From IMG/VR virus record IMGVR_UViG_3300009002_000016, positions 1 through 33,655 of that record: DNA of 33,655 nt. One strand, given 5' to 3'. Under the pieces are notes generated by a model, which was not told where the DNA came from, did no database searches, and was given only the letters and a program-made list of their open reading frames with translations. The stretch is from a virus. Below, one piece after another: positions 8,056-15,783 of this stretch (within the stretch, counting starts at the first letter, position 1; each line of letters opens with the position of its first letter). Position numbers and translations under genes: made by a program.

Positions 8056-8715
8056 ATGTTTAATGTACGCGTTATTTCTCATAGCAAACCAGCTATTGGG
8101 GTCGAATTGAAAGATGATTTGTTGCAAATGGTTGCTTATTGCGCTCGTGTATCAAATCCAAATAATCAAAATAATGAAGCAAGCGCGGAAAAACTAGTAC
8201 AGTATTTGATTAAGCATCAGCATTGGTCTCCATTGGAGATGGTAAGTGTGTGTATGGAAGTCGATACTACTCGGGATATCGCTCGGCAAATTCTTAGACA
8301 TCGATCATTTTCGTTTCAAGAATTTAGTCAGCGATATGCTGATCCCACTCAAGATTTAGCTTTTACTACTCGTGAAGCTAGACTTCAAGATGAAAAGAAT
8401 CGACAAAACTCTGTTGATATTCCTATGGAGGACTCGATCCATCATATTTGGGAGTCATATCAAGAGGTTATTATTGAACGTTGTAAGCATGCGTATGAAT
8501 GGGCTATTAATGCCGGTATCGCCAAAGAGCAGGCAAGAGCAATTCTTCCTGAAGGATTAACGATGTCTCGTATGTATGTCAATGGTACATTAAGATCATG
8601 GATTCACTATATTCAGCTAAGAGCAGCAAACGGCACTCAGAAAGAACACCAAGAGATCGCTAAAGCTTGTGCTGAAGCTATATACCAAATATTCCCTCTC
8701 GATGATGTCATATAA
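8056..8715 (+). CDS. thyX: flavin-dependent thymidylate synthase ThyX
   Basis: 219 residues with AGAGGA before the ATG. The ThyX signature RHRxxxxxxxS is present as RHRSFSFQEFS (residues 81-91), followed by QRY; ARAILPEGLTM and the NGTLRSWIHYIQLR dUMP/FAD-binding segments also match. It makes dTMP from dUMP using methylenetetrahydrofolate and FAD, supplying thymidylate for phage replication, and pairs with the ribonucleotide reductase encoded at 21294. Length is standard for the family. Confidence 0.95.
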   Translation: MFNVRVISHSKPAIGVELKDDLLQMVAYCARVSNPNNQNNEASAEKLVQYLIKHQHWSPLEMVSVCMEVDTTRDIARQILRHRSFSFQEFSQRYADPTQDLAFTTREARLQDEKNRQNSVDIPMEDSIHHIWESYQEVIIERCKHAYEWAINAGIAKEQARAILPEGLTMSRMYVNGTLRSWIHYIQLRAANGTQKEHQEIAKACAEAIYQIFPLDDVI

Positions 8716-8732
8716 CTAAATGATATAAAAAA

Positions 8733-8749
8733 AGTGAATTATTTTCACT
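8733..8749 (+). terminator. possible weak terminator after thyX
   Basis: AGTGAA-TTATT-TTCACT forms a 6-bp stem with a 5-base loop, in an A-rich context just after the ATGATATAA end of thyX and 7 bases before the next promoter. There is no clear U-tract. The same GTGAA/TTCAC core recurs in the strong terminator at 27388. Confidence 0.4.
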
Positions 8750-8756
8750 AAAACAG

Positions 8757-8785
8757 TTTACAACCTCCTTTCTTTATGATATAAT
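8757..8785 (+). promoter_or_regulatory. early sigma70-type promoter for the small-gene cluster
   Basis: TTTACA at 8757-8762, 17-base spacer, TATAAT at 8780-8785 with an extended -10 TG. It precedes the gene at 8822 by a short leader. Confidence 0.9.
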
Positions 8786-8812
8786 ATACCTATATTAAAT
8801 GATAAAGAAAGG
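8767..8812 (+). promoter_or_regulatory. inverted repeat able to hide the ribosome binding site in readthrough RNA
   Basis: CCTTTCTTTAT (8767-8777) is a perfect 11-base inverted copy of ATAAAGAAAGG (8802-8812), which contains the AAGGA of the gene starting at 8822. The left arm lies in the promoter spacer, so RNA starting at this promoter (about 8792) lacks it, while RNA read through from thyX would carry both arms. Confidence 0.5.
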
Positions 8813-8821
8813 AACTACATT

Positions 8822-9151
8822 ATGACACAACTAATTGAAAAAACCCAAGAACTACTGGATCTCATGCAGCATCAACTGCACACTAGGTTCGAACATACCA
8901 TCGATAGCACTCAATATATAATGGAACCAGGTAGGAATTTCATCAAGCTAATTAGAGATGTAGATGGCCGTCAAAGCGTTGTAGGTTTTGTAGTTAAAAA
9001 ATCGCCCAAAGCATTAGATAATAAAACTAATGAAGAGTTTAAAATTGGTGATATGTTAATGGCAAAAAGCTGGAAAGCTCCAGCTACAAACTTTGCTAGA
9101 GGTAACGTATTTGAAGAATTACCAATGAGACAACTTTGTTTTGGACTTTAA
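8822..9151 (+). CDS. uncharacterised phage protein, 109 aa
   Basis: ATG is preceded by AAAGGAACTACATT. The C-terminal half (FKIGDMLMAKSWKAPATNFARGNVF) reads like a conserved phage domain of unknown role; I do not recognise an enzyme motif. No signal peptide or membrane helix. It is first in an early operon of seven small genes, a typical place for host-takeover factors. That role is only inferred from position. Confidence 0.7.
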   Translation: MTQLIEKTQELLDLMQHQLHTRFEHTIDSTQYIMEPGRNFIKLIRDVDGRQSVVGFVVKKSPKALDNKTNEEFKIGDMLMAKSWKAPATNFARGNVFEELPMRQLCFGL

Positions 9152-9161
9152 GGAGAATATT

Positions 9162-9329
9162 ATGAATTTAGAAGAAGTAATTAAAAGCTTAGTTAACGTA
9201 ACACTTACCGAAGATAAGGTAAGAGACATTGTTGGAGCTCCATCAATCGAAGAGTCAGAGACTTGCGAATGTGGAAAAAAGCTTGACCAATGCAAAGATT
9301 CTTATGAACACATGACACACGGAGTATAA
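9162..9329 (+). CDS. small acidic protein with a CxCGKxxxxC motif
   Basis: 55 residues. ATG 9162 is chosen over an upstream in-frame start because AGGAG (9151-9155) is 6 bases before it. TCECGKKLDQC holds three cysteines that could take part in metal binding, but a fourth ligand is not evident apart from His residues near the end (YEHMTH). Function unknown. Confidence 0.65.
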   Translation: MNLEEVIKSLVNVTLTEDKVRDIVGAPSIEESETCECGKKLDQCKDSYEHMTHGV

Positions 9330-9330
9330 T

Positions 9331-9663
9331 ATGAGTAGAACTAATTCTTACGTAATGACAGCCCACGTTGAATCAGCGGGCGATATGCTTGAACTTCAAA
9401 CTGTTAGAAATTCTATTAAGACCATCAATAAGATGGCTAAAGAAACTGATAGAATGAATCAATATCGATATGACTCAGGTTGGACCGATGTTTTATTACC
9501 TTTGACACCAAAGTATCGTGTTAATGTTATGCCTCGTGGACCGCGCACTAAAGCAGCAATTGCTGATGGTCGTAGCCCAAGAGCTTATGATTCATGTCTT
9601 CCAATGCGACATGCCGAAAGACTTGATGTATATATCCATGAACGTTCACAGAGTTATTGCTAA
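9331..9663 (+). CDS. uncharacterised protein, 110 aa
   Basis: Soluble, basic in its middle part (MPRGPRTKAAIADGR). No family recognised. It begins one base after the previous stop, and its stop codon overlaps the next start (TAATG), so translation is probably coupled. Confidence 0.65.
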   Translation: MSRTNSYVMTAHVESAGDMLELQTVRNSIKTINKMAKETDRMNQYRYDSGWTDVLLPLTPKYRVNVMPRGPRTKAAIADGRSPRAYDSCLPMRHAERLDVYIHERSQSYC

Positions 9664-9875
9664 TGTTAAGAGCCTTTAAAGAAGTTACTAATTGGGATGA
9701 ATGTAAACATCCAGTTCTAAACCACACATATATCTTAAATGAACAAGGTCATTGTGTTGGATTTAGATCAACAATATCTAAACAGTATAAAGAATTTAGT
9801 AAACCAATGAAAGGTTTTTCAAAGTCACGTAGAAAATTTATTGAACTTAAACCAGTTGAAAAATATATGAGGTAG
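9663..9875 (+). CDS. uncharacterised small basic protein, 70 aa
   Basis: ATG 9663 overlaps the preceding TAA. Lysine-rich C-terminal half (KGFSKSRRKFIELK). The sequence TNWDECKHPVLNHTYILNEQGHCVGFR contains scattered Cys/His but no clear zinc pattern. No family recognised. Confidence 0.6.
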   Translation: MLRAFKEVTNWDECKHPVLNHTYILNEQGHCVGFRSTISKQYKEFSKPMKGFSKSRRKFIELKPVEKYMR

Positions 9876-9877
9876 TA

Positions 9878-10063
9878 ATGATGAGATATGGAATGGAAGA
9901 TTTAGCAGGACTAATTGTATTAATGGGTTTATCACTTATACTTGGAGTAGTAATTGCAGCTACTTCTGTTCAAGGTACTTGGAGATTAGATGCGGCAAAA
10001 ACAGAATGCGCTCAGTTTAATCCAGATAATGGCCATTTTCAATGGATTGAGATTTCAGAATAA
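9878..10063 (+). CDS. small membrane-anchored protein, 61 aa
   Basis: One hydrophobic helix at about residues 9-29 (LAGLIVLMGLSLILGVVIAA) followed by a short polar tail. Start could be the ATG at 9878 or 9881. It overlaps the next gene by one base. Function unknown. Confidence 0.6.
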   Translation: MMRYGMEDLAGLIVLMGLSLILGVVIAATSVQGTWRLDAAKTECAQFNPDNGHFQWIEISE

Positions 10064-10218
10064 TGATAGAGTATTGGGTTGTAAAATTTACCAAAAACGA
10101 TAATGATCCACTTCATCAGTATCTTTTTGCTATAGAAAAAGACGCAGAAAGCTTTAAAAAAGATATGGATGAAAGGGGTTATATAACTTCAATTACACGA
10201 AACGAGGAATTTGTATAA
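10063..10218 (+). CDS. uncharacterised 51-aa protein
   Basis: ATG 10063 overlaps the previous TAA (TAATG) and its own TAA overlaps the next ATG. The sequence WVVKFTKNDNDPLHQYLFAIEKD suggests a small beta-rich fold. Function unknown. Confidence 0.6.
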   Translation: MIEYWVVKFTKNDNDPLHQYLFAIEKDAESFKKDMDERGYITSITRNEEFV

Positions 10219-10388
10219 TGGAATATTTAATTGGCTTAGTAACTGTAGTTGGTGTTGGATATACTTCGTATATTATCGGCCTTAAAGAAGGCGGCGCTAA
10301 AATGATTGACTCTTTAGAATACTTAGGTATCATTATTGTAGACGAAGACGATAATGTATGGCCAAATAAACAGTACAATCCTAAATAG
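10218..10388 (+). CDS. small membrane protein, 56 aa
   Basis: N-terminal hydrophobic helix (residues 3-21), then GLKEGGAKMIDSLEYLGIIIVDEDDNV. This layout (helix, GxxxGG, acidic tail) recurs in small marine T4-like phage proteins of unknown role. It is the last gene before the late promoter at 10404. Confidence 0.65.
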   Translation: MEYLIGLVTVVGVGYTSYIIGLKEGGAKMIDSLEYLGIIIVDEDDNVWPNKQYNPK

Positions 10389-10403
10389 TAAGAAAAAAAA
10401 TAT

Positions 10404-10411
10404 TATAAATA
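10404..10411 (+). promoter_or_regulatory. T4-type late promoter before the packaged-protein cluster
   Basis: TATAAATA, the T4 late consensus, in the intergenic gap 39 bases before the ATG at 10451 and with no -35 box. T4 late promoters are read by host RNA polymerase with gp55, gp33 and the gp45 clamp. The following genes look like head proteins, which are late genes, so context agrees. Confidence 0.75.
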
Positions 10412-10450
10412 GTATTGTACATTTACTTAAAGGAGTGTTATAATACAATT

Positions 10451-11815
10451 ATGAAAAGTTTTTTATCACTAGAACCAATCCGAGAAGCAGTTAGACTTGC
10501 TCCTGGACAACTCAAAAAACCTAATGCTAATACTGGAGAAGCTAGAATTGATATTCTAGCCAGACTCATACGAGACGAAAAGCCACTCGAATTAGCAAAG
10601 GGTGGAACCTTTAAAGTAACTGAAATCGAAGATGCCTTAGCTCAAATAGAAATATTTAAGAAGCTTGAAAAACCATTCAATCTTCATGGTGATGGTAAAA
10701 CTATCAGCTCTTCAGATCTTGGTAAAAGCAAAGTTTTTGGCGGGGGTGGTGGAGCCGGAGGCGGAACCAAGAATACTCAGATCACTGAAAGTCATCAATG
10801 CGTTATTTGTCAAGCAATGCTAGACAATGGAATACAATCAGAAGAGTTCTTTATGGATGAAGAAATCTTAAAAGCAGCATATAAAAGAGTATATGTTGAT
10901 GCAACATACGAAGAAATTGCTAGTGTAGAGGATGGTTGGTTTCATTCATCGTATGAATCAGCTAAGCTTCTTGTTAAAGATGGTTATATTAATAAGTCTC
11001 AAACATTCCATAGAAACAGTAAATTGATGAACACTGTTTACGCATACAAAAATGTAGCATATAAAAATTCAGATCAAAAACCAGTTAAAGATGATAAGTG
11101 GAATCCAGGTGATTTTTGGGCTGTTGAAAAATCTTTTGATCTTAAATCTTTAAATACAGATTCTATTGCTGGATATAATAAGTCGTTACTTCAAGCATTT
11201 GTTGATAGGCAATTAGTTGCTATATCACTTAAGCTTGTTAAAAAGAAAGCAAAAGCTAAAGAATATAATGTTAAACTACCACCAGATACTGATGATCATA
11301 AGTTACTAAAAATATTACTTCAAGGCGAAAAACGAGGAACCTTTTGGTCTAACAAAGGTGCTACTATTCTCTTTGACGAAGGTAAATTTGATCTAAGAGC
11401 TGGTTCTGCTGGCGGAGCTATCAAAGGAGAAATTGCACTTAAAACTGCTAGAGGCGGCGGTGCTGGATATGGAATCATGCAAGACGCTTTAAAGCTTGTT
11501 ATGAGAAAGAAAATACCAGAAAATGGTAAAATCAATGCAATGGCAAAGAAAATAGTTAAAGGCGATAAGCGATCTATCGCAATATTTTATAAAATGTATA
11601 GTCATTTCTATAAAAACGAAAGCTATGAAACCTTTGAAAAGGAATTACTTAGTAAAGACGTTTATTGGGTTGGATCTAAGATGGCTTGTCTATATGTTGT
11701 ATACATAGTAGATCAAAACACTGGAACAAAAGCTAATAGATGGCTAACTAAAATTATCAATTATGCTGGATCTAAATCTGAAGACTCTAGCGCATACGTA
11801 AAGGTATACGAATAA
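10451..11815 (+). CDS. large capsid-targeted protein of unknown function (possible nuclease-like fold)
   Basis: 454 residues from ATG 10451; the upstream in-frame TTG at 10415 lies inside the promoter region. AGGAG is present at 10431-10435 but 15 bases away. The leader MKSFLSLEPIRE|AV ends in an IxE|A site like that cut by T4 gp21 protease. A glycine-rich run (FGGGGGAGGG, ~97-106) is followed by HQCVICQAM. The pair WNPGDFWAVEKS and LVAISLKLVKKK resembles the D...xLK arrangement of some PD-(D/E)XK-like phage proteins, a weak match. I expect it to be packaged in the head; its activity is unknown. Confidence 0.65.
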   Translation: MKSFLSLEPIREAVRLAPGQLKKPNANTGEARIDILARLIRDEKPLELAKGGTFKVTEIEDALAQIEIFKKLEKPFNLHGDGKTISSSDLGKSKVFGGGGGAGGGTKNTQITESHQCVICQAMLDNGIQSEEFFMDEEILKAAYKRVYVDATYEEIASVEDGWFHSSYESAKLLVKDGYINKSQTFHRNSKLMNTVYAYKNVAYKNSDQKPVKDDKWNPGDFWAVEKSFDLKSLNTDSIAGYNKSLLQAFVDRQLVAISLKLVKKKAKAKEYNVKLPPDTDDHKLLKILLQGEKRGTFWSNKGATILFDEGKFDLRAGSAGGAIKGEIALKTARGGGAGYGIMQDALKLVMRKKIPENGKINAMAKKIVKGDKRSIAIFYKMYSHFYKNESYETFEKELLSKDVYWVGSKMACLYVVYIVDQNTGTKANRWLTKIINYAGSKSEDSSAYVKVYE

Positions 11816-13056
11816 TGAAAGGATTTAAAAATCAACTAGCTGAAGCCGCAGGAAAGAACACTCATATGATTCATATTGAGGATCTTATTCTTGATGGCGG
11901 AGTTAAGGGAGCGCGCCAAGCTATACTTGCATTGAGATCATTGCGAGATATGCTGTCGGGTAACGCAAAATCTGCAGTAGACGTTACTGTTAAATGGGAT
12001 GGCGCTCCCGCCGTATTTGCCGGAGAAGATCCGTCAGATGGCCAATTCTTTGTAGCAAAAAAGGGTATCTTTAATGCTAATCCAAAGATTTATAAGTCTC
12101 ATGCTGATATTGATGCTGATACTTCCGGCGATTTATCTAAAAAGTTGAAAATGGCCTTTGATTACATTAAGCCACTTGGTGTAAAAGGTGTGATTCAAGG
12201 TGACTTTATGTTTGATAATTCTGACCTTAAAACAGAAAGCATTGGTGGAGTTAAACACGTAGTTTTTCATCCTAATACAATCGCTTATGCCATTCCAACC
12301 GATTCTGCTTTAGCAAAAGAGATTAAAAGAGCTAAGATTGGTATAGTATGGCATACAACATATAGTGGAGCAACGTTCGAAACTATGAGAGCTGAGTTTG
12401 GTAGAGAAATTACACCAAAATTAAAAGCTTCTAAAGATGTTTGGATGGTCGACGCTACGCTATCTGATTTATCTGGCACAGCAACACTAACTAAAAAAGA
12501 TACTGAATTACTTAATGGTAAACTTTCAGCTGCTGGTAAACTATTTAAAAAAATATCTGGATCTACTCTTAAAGAGCTAGAATCAAATAAAGAATTAAAC
12601 CTTGTTATTAATGTATATAATAATAGAAAGGTAAGAGATGGTCAAAGAATCACAGACACTAAGAAGCATGCAATAGGTCTTATTATGTTTGTTAAAGATC
12701 GATATCAAAAGGAAATTGACAAAAGAAGCAGTCAAAAAGGAAAAGACGCGCAAATTGCAAAAAGAGATCAATTGCTTGCATTTTTTGACAAATCTAATTT
12801 AAAAAACTTACAAAACGTGTTTGATTTACAAAATTTAGTTGTAGATAGCAAATTAATTATTATAAATAAACTAAACGGTTTAAACAAAATTGGTACTTTT
12901 GTTAAAACTAAATCCGGATTTAAGGTAACCAACCCTGAAGGTTTTGTTGCAATAGATCGTATGGAAGGTGGTGCAGTTAAGCTTGTTGATCGATTAGAAT
13001 TTTCTACTAATAACTTCAGCAAAGATATTATTAAAGGTTGGGACAATCCTAACTAA
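11815..13056 (+). CDS. capsid-targeted ligase-like nucleotidyltransferase
   Basis: 413 residues, start overlapping the previous stop by one base. Leader MKGFKNQLAE|AAG has an LxE|A site. After it, motifs of the covalent nucleotidyltransferase (DNA/RNA ligase, capping) fold appear in order: VKWDGAP (nucleophile candidate Lys60, motif I), VIQGDFMF (near residue 130, motif III position), NPEGFVAI (Glu375, motif IV) and VKLVDR (Lys389, motif V). Ligases use the Lys to form a nucleotidyl intermediate for sealing nucleic acid. The III-IV distance is long for a minimal ligase. Similar phage proteins carry only DUF names (I recall DUF6267), so activity is inference. Confidence 0.6.
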   Translation: MKGFKNQLAEAAGKNTHMIHIEDLILDGGVKGARQAILALRSLRDMLSGNAKSAVDVTVKWDGAPAVFAGEDPSDGQFFVAKKGIFNANPKIYKSHADIDADTSGDLSKKLKMAFDYIKPLGVKGVIQGDFMFDNSDLKTESIGGVKHVVFHPNTIAYAIPTDSALAKEIKRAKIGIVWHTTYSGATFETMRAEFGREITPKLKASKDVWMVDATLSDLSGTATLTKKDTELLNGKLSAAGKLFKKISGSTLKELESNKELNLVINVYNNRKVRDGQRITDTKKHAIGLIMFVKDRYQKEIDKRSSQKGKDAQIAKRDQLLAFFDKSNLKNLQNVFDLQNLVVDSKLIIINKLNGLNKIGTFVKTKSGFKVTNPEGFVAIDRMEGGAVKLVDRLEFSTNNFSKDIIKGWDNPN

Positions 13057-13074
13057 ATGGAACCGAGGATAAAA

Positions 13075-13461
13075 ATGAAATCATTTAAGGAACACGAAGC
13101 AGAACTATCTGAAGATAGTGGCGATTTTTCAGAAGCTATGTCACTTGCACATAGAATGAAAATGAAAGCTAGCTTCAGAAAAAATAAAGCTAAAATTGCT
13201 CTAGGTAAAAAGAAAGCAGCAAGAAAATTAGCATCTCCAGAAAAACTTAAATCACGAGCAACTAAAAAGGCTCGCGACATCATGATTCAAAAAATTCTTA
13301 AAGACAAGAAGAAGGGTGATCTATCATTTGCTGGCAGAGCTGGTATTGAAAAGAGATTAGCATCTAAAAAAGGAGCAATCGCAAAGATTGCTAAAAAGTT
13401 ACTACCGGCAATTAAGAAAGCTGACAGGGCTAAACTAAAAAGTAAAGGTGGTGACAAATAA
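13075..13461 (+). CDS. very basic capsid-targeted protein, probable internal head DNA-binding protein
   Basis: 128 residues. ATG 13075 is chosen since GAGG (13065-13068) is 6 bases upstream; an earlier in-frame ATG at 13057 would add only a few residues. MKSFKEHEAELSE|D and GDFSE|AMS give leader-like sequence with protease-like sites. The rest is extremely rich in Lys, Arg and Ala (KNKAKIALGKKKAARKLAS; KKAIAKKLLP-like helices), as in DNA-packing proteins. A related family is common in marine T4-like phages. Probably packed with DNA inside the capsid. Confidence 0.7.
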   Translation: MKSFKEHEAELSEDSGDFSEAMSLAHRMKMKASFRKNKAKIALGKKKAARKLASPEKLKSRATKKARDIMIQKILKDKKKGDLSFAGRAGIEKRLASKKGAIAKIAKKLLPAIKKADRAKLKSKGGDK

Positions 13462-13462
13462 A

Positions 13463-14650
13463 ATGGAATTTAAGAGTTTTAGCGAATATTTAACTGAAGC
13501 TAAAGGCGAAGTATACTTCGTTTTTGGTAGATTTAATCCACCAACTTCAGGTCATGAGAAACTTTTTGACAAGCTAAAGAAAACTGCTGGTAGTAATCCT
13601 TATCGAATATATGGTTCAAAATCGCAAGATGCTAAAAAGAATCCTTTATCGTTCAAAGAAAAAATAAAATTTTTACGTAAAATGTTTCCAAAGCATGCTC
13701 GTAGTATTATGGCTGACGCTGATGTTAGACACGTTATGGACATTGCTACTAAATTATATGACCAAGGTTATACCTCAGTAACTATGGTCGCAGGCTCAGA
13801 TAGAGTTAAAGAGTTTGATACTCTTCTCAATAAATATAACGGTGTCGATTCTAGGCATGGTTTCTATAATTTCGAAAATGGTATTAAAGTTGTTTCAGCT
13901 GGAGAAAGAGATCCAGATGCTGAAGGCGTTGCTGGTATGTCAGCTTCGAAGCTAAGAGCATTTGCTTCAGATAATGATTTAGAAAACTTTACAAAAGGAA
14001 TGCCTAAAGGATATAAAGATTCAAAAGCATTATTCAATGCAATTAGAAAAGGTATGGGACTAAAAGAAACTCATATGCATCGTAAGCATGTTGAACTAGA
14101 ACCTGTATCAGAAAAAAGAGAACAGTTTGTTGAAGGTACTCTTTTTAAAGAAGGCGATGAAGTTGTATTAAAGGAAACAAATCAAATTGGTGTTATTAAA
14201 AGATGCGGCACTAACTTTTTAGTTGTCGAATTTGGCGAATGGAAAAAAAGAGTTTGGTTAGATGATGTAGAACATTTAGATGAAAAGAAATATACTGACA
14301 TGGATTCTAAAGAAAAAGCAGCATATAATAAACCAAGACCTGATGCACCCGAAAGCCAACATACAAAGAATTTTAAAAAGAAGTTTGGTGAAATGAAAAG
14401 CTTTTCACAATCATTAGAAGAAGCTGATGCTAAAGCAGCTCTTAAAAAGAAAGCTGAAAAATCAGGCATGCCTTATGGTATCCTAAAGAAAGTATTTGAT
14501 CGTGGCTATGCTGCTTGGAAAACAAGTCATAGACCAGGAACAAATCCAACTCAATGGGGATTAGCTCGAGTTAACTCATTTACAACTAAATCATCTGGAA
14601 CATGGGGCAAAGCTGATAAAGATCTTGCCGCAAAGGTAAGAGGAAGCTAA
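13463..14650 (+). CDS. capsid-targeted HxGH nucleotidylyltransferase fused to KOW-like and DUF5824-like domains
   Basis: 395 residues from ATG 13463. Leader MEFKSFSEYLTE|AKG (LxE|A). The enzyme domain has GRFNPPTSGH (HxGH-type site, residues 22-31) and MSASKLR (159-165), matching NMN adenylyltransferase/cytidylyltransferase motifs (ISSTxIR). A short beta domain (GDEVVLKETNQIGVIKRC) follows, then from ~321 a C-terminal domain with AWKTSHRPGTNPTQWGLARV, typical of DUF5824. A second leader-like MKSFSQSLEE|ADA starts at residue 311, and FVE|G at 224, so protease could separate the domains. NMNAT-like activity would make NAD; the substrate is unproven. Confidence 0.7.
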   Translation: MEFKSFSEYLTEAKGEVYFVFGRFNPPTSGHEKLFDKLKKTAGSNPYRIYGSKSQDAKKNPLSFKEKIKFLRKMFPKHARSIMADADVRHVMDIATKLYDQGYTSVTMVAGSDRVKEFDTLLNKYNGVDSRHGFYNFENGIKVVSAGERDPDAEGVAGMSASKLRAFASDNDLENFTKGMPKGYKDSKALFNAIRKGMGLKETHMHRKHVELEPVSEKREQFVEGTLFKEGDEVVLKETNQIGVIKRCGTNFLVVEFGEWKKRVWLDDVEHLDEKKYTDMDSKEKAAYNKPRPDAPESQHTKNFKKKFGEMKSFSQSLEEADAKAALKKKAEKSGMPYGILKKVFDRGYAAWKTSHRPGTNPTQWGLARVNSFTTKSSGTWGKADKDLAAKVRGS

Positions 14651-14886
14651 TGAAATCATTCAAAGAACAATCAAATTTAGATGAAGCTCCACTAGTAATG
14701 GATGATTTAGATATGGTTGATACTCTATTTAAAAAGATTAAAGAAGATATGTATAAAGCAAGACGTCAAAAGAAATCAGAAAAGAATTGGCCTACATTAC
14801 AAATACTGGCTAAACTTGCGGGTTATGGTATTACTAAGAAAGGTCAAAAGGATAGCAAATCGTTTAGGTATGATTTAAAGAAATGA
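14650..14886 (+). CDS. small capsid-targeted protein, 78 aa
   Basis: Leader MKSFKEQSNLDE|AP ends in an LxE|A protease-like site. The remainder (YKARRQKKSEKNWPTLQIL...KKGQKDSKSFRYDL) is basic. Starts on the previous stop (TAATG) and overlaps the next gene by 4 bases (ATGA). No enzyme motif. Likely an internal head protein by leader and position. Confidence 0.65.
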   Translation: MKSFKEQSNLDEAPLVMDDLDMVDTLFKKIKEDMYKARRQKKSEKNWPTLQILAKLAGYGITKKGQKDSKSFRYDLKK

Positions 14887-15122
14887 AAACTTTTGGACAA
14901 TACTTTACTGAAGGTACAGGTAAAAGCGAACCTTGGGAAGATGGATTTAAGCGTAGAGTAGTAAAAGCTACAAGCCCAGAACATTTAGATAAGGGTTATA
15001 AGTGGAGAATTAAGGGTAAAGATAGAGATGAAATATCTATTAAGCTTTACAAAAATAAACCAGATTTTGCTGAATTTAAAAAGCAAATGAAGAGAGTCGC
15101 AGGACATGAATTCGGTGGATAA
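14883..15122 (+). CDS. small capsid-targeted protein, 79 aa
   Basis: Leader MKTFGQYFTE|GTG: MKTF opening and ExG site, with Phe in place of the usual Leu/Ile. The body (WEDGFKRRVVKATSPEHL...) is basic and lacks known motifs. It overlaps its neighbours by 4 and 17 bases. Function unknown; inferred head cargo. Confidence 0.65.
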   Translation: MKTFGQYFTEGTGKSEPWEDGFKRRVVKATSPEHLDKGYKWRIKGKDRDEISIKLYKNKPDFAEFKKQMKRVAGHEFGG

Positions 15123-15783
15123 CTTTAAACAACACTTTGATTTAATGGAAGGTGTAAATGATCCTTCTATTTTTAAGGCAGTATTTCTAGCAGGTGGACC
15201 AGGAAGTGGTAAATCATTTGTTGTAGGTAGAACAGCTTTACAGGCATTAGGATTTAGATTAATTAACTCTGACGATGCTTTTGAAAAGGGTTTAACGAGA
15301 GCAGGACTTACTGCTTCTCCAGAAGACATTGCATCAGCTCAAGGTCAAGCTATAAGAGCTAAAGCTAAAGCTCTTACTGGTAAAATTATGCAAAGGGCTT
15401 TACAAGGTAGAATGGGTATTGTTATTGATGGTACCGGTAAGGACTACGCTAAGATTAAAAAGCAAGTTGATATGTTAAGAGAAATTGGCTATGCTGTTCA
15501 TATGATATTTGTTAATACAGATTTAGAAACTGCATTAGAAAGAAACAAAATGAGACCTCGATCGATAGAAGACAGTTTAGTTACTAAAATGTGGAAAGAG
15601 GTTCAAAAGAATATTGGTAAATTTCAAGGATTATTTAGAAATAGATTAATCATTGTTGATAACTCTAAAGGTTCAGATATCGATAGTCAAACAATTGGAG
15701 CGTTTAAAAGAATAAAAACTTGGGCTGCTAAAGCTCCAGAAAATGCTATTGCTGTAAGATGGATAAAGGGGCAGAAAAAATAA
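15106..15783 (+). CDS. capsid-targeted P-loop kinase (zeta-toxin/polynucleotide-kinase-like)
   Basis: 225 residues. Leader ends FDLME|GVN (LxE|G). Walker A GGPGSGKS at residues 30-37, then LINSDDAFE, GIVIDGTG as a Walker B-like strand, and the lid-type RNKMRPRS. This is the AAA_33/zeta-toxin group of small-molecule, nucleotide or nucleic-acid-end kinases. It lies three genes after the ligase-like protein, so an end-healing partner is possible, but a zeta-like sugar-nucleotide kinase is equally compatible. Overlaps the upstream gene by 17 bases. Confidence 0.75.
   Translation: MNSVDNFKQHFDLMEGVNDPSIFKAVFLAGGPGSGKSFVVGRTALQALGFRLINSDDAFEKGLTRAGLTASPEDIASAQGQAIRAKAKALTGKIMQRALQGRMGIVIDGTGKDYAKIKKQVDMLREIGYAVHMIFVNTDLETALERNKMRPRSIEDSLVTKMWKEVQKNIGKFQGLFRNRLIIVDNSKGSDIDSQTIGAFKRIKTWAAKAPENAIAVRWIKGQKK

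Noticed and set aside
10415-10444. TTGTAC...TATAAT as a possible sigma70 promoter before 10451
   Set aside because: The -35 match is poor and the spacer is 18; the late promoter at 10404 explains this region better.
12861-12868. TATAAATA inside the ligase-like gene (another copy at 18492)
   Set aside because: Both lie within coding sequence with no start codon close by.
13989-14018. TTTACA followed by TATAAA inside the nucleotidylyltransferase gene
   Set aside because: Spacer 18, imperfect -10, no extended TG, and fully inside coding sequence.
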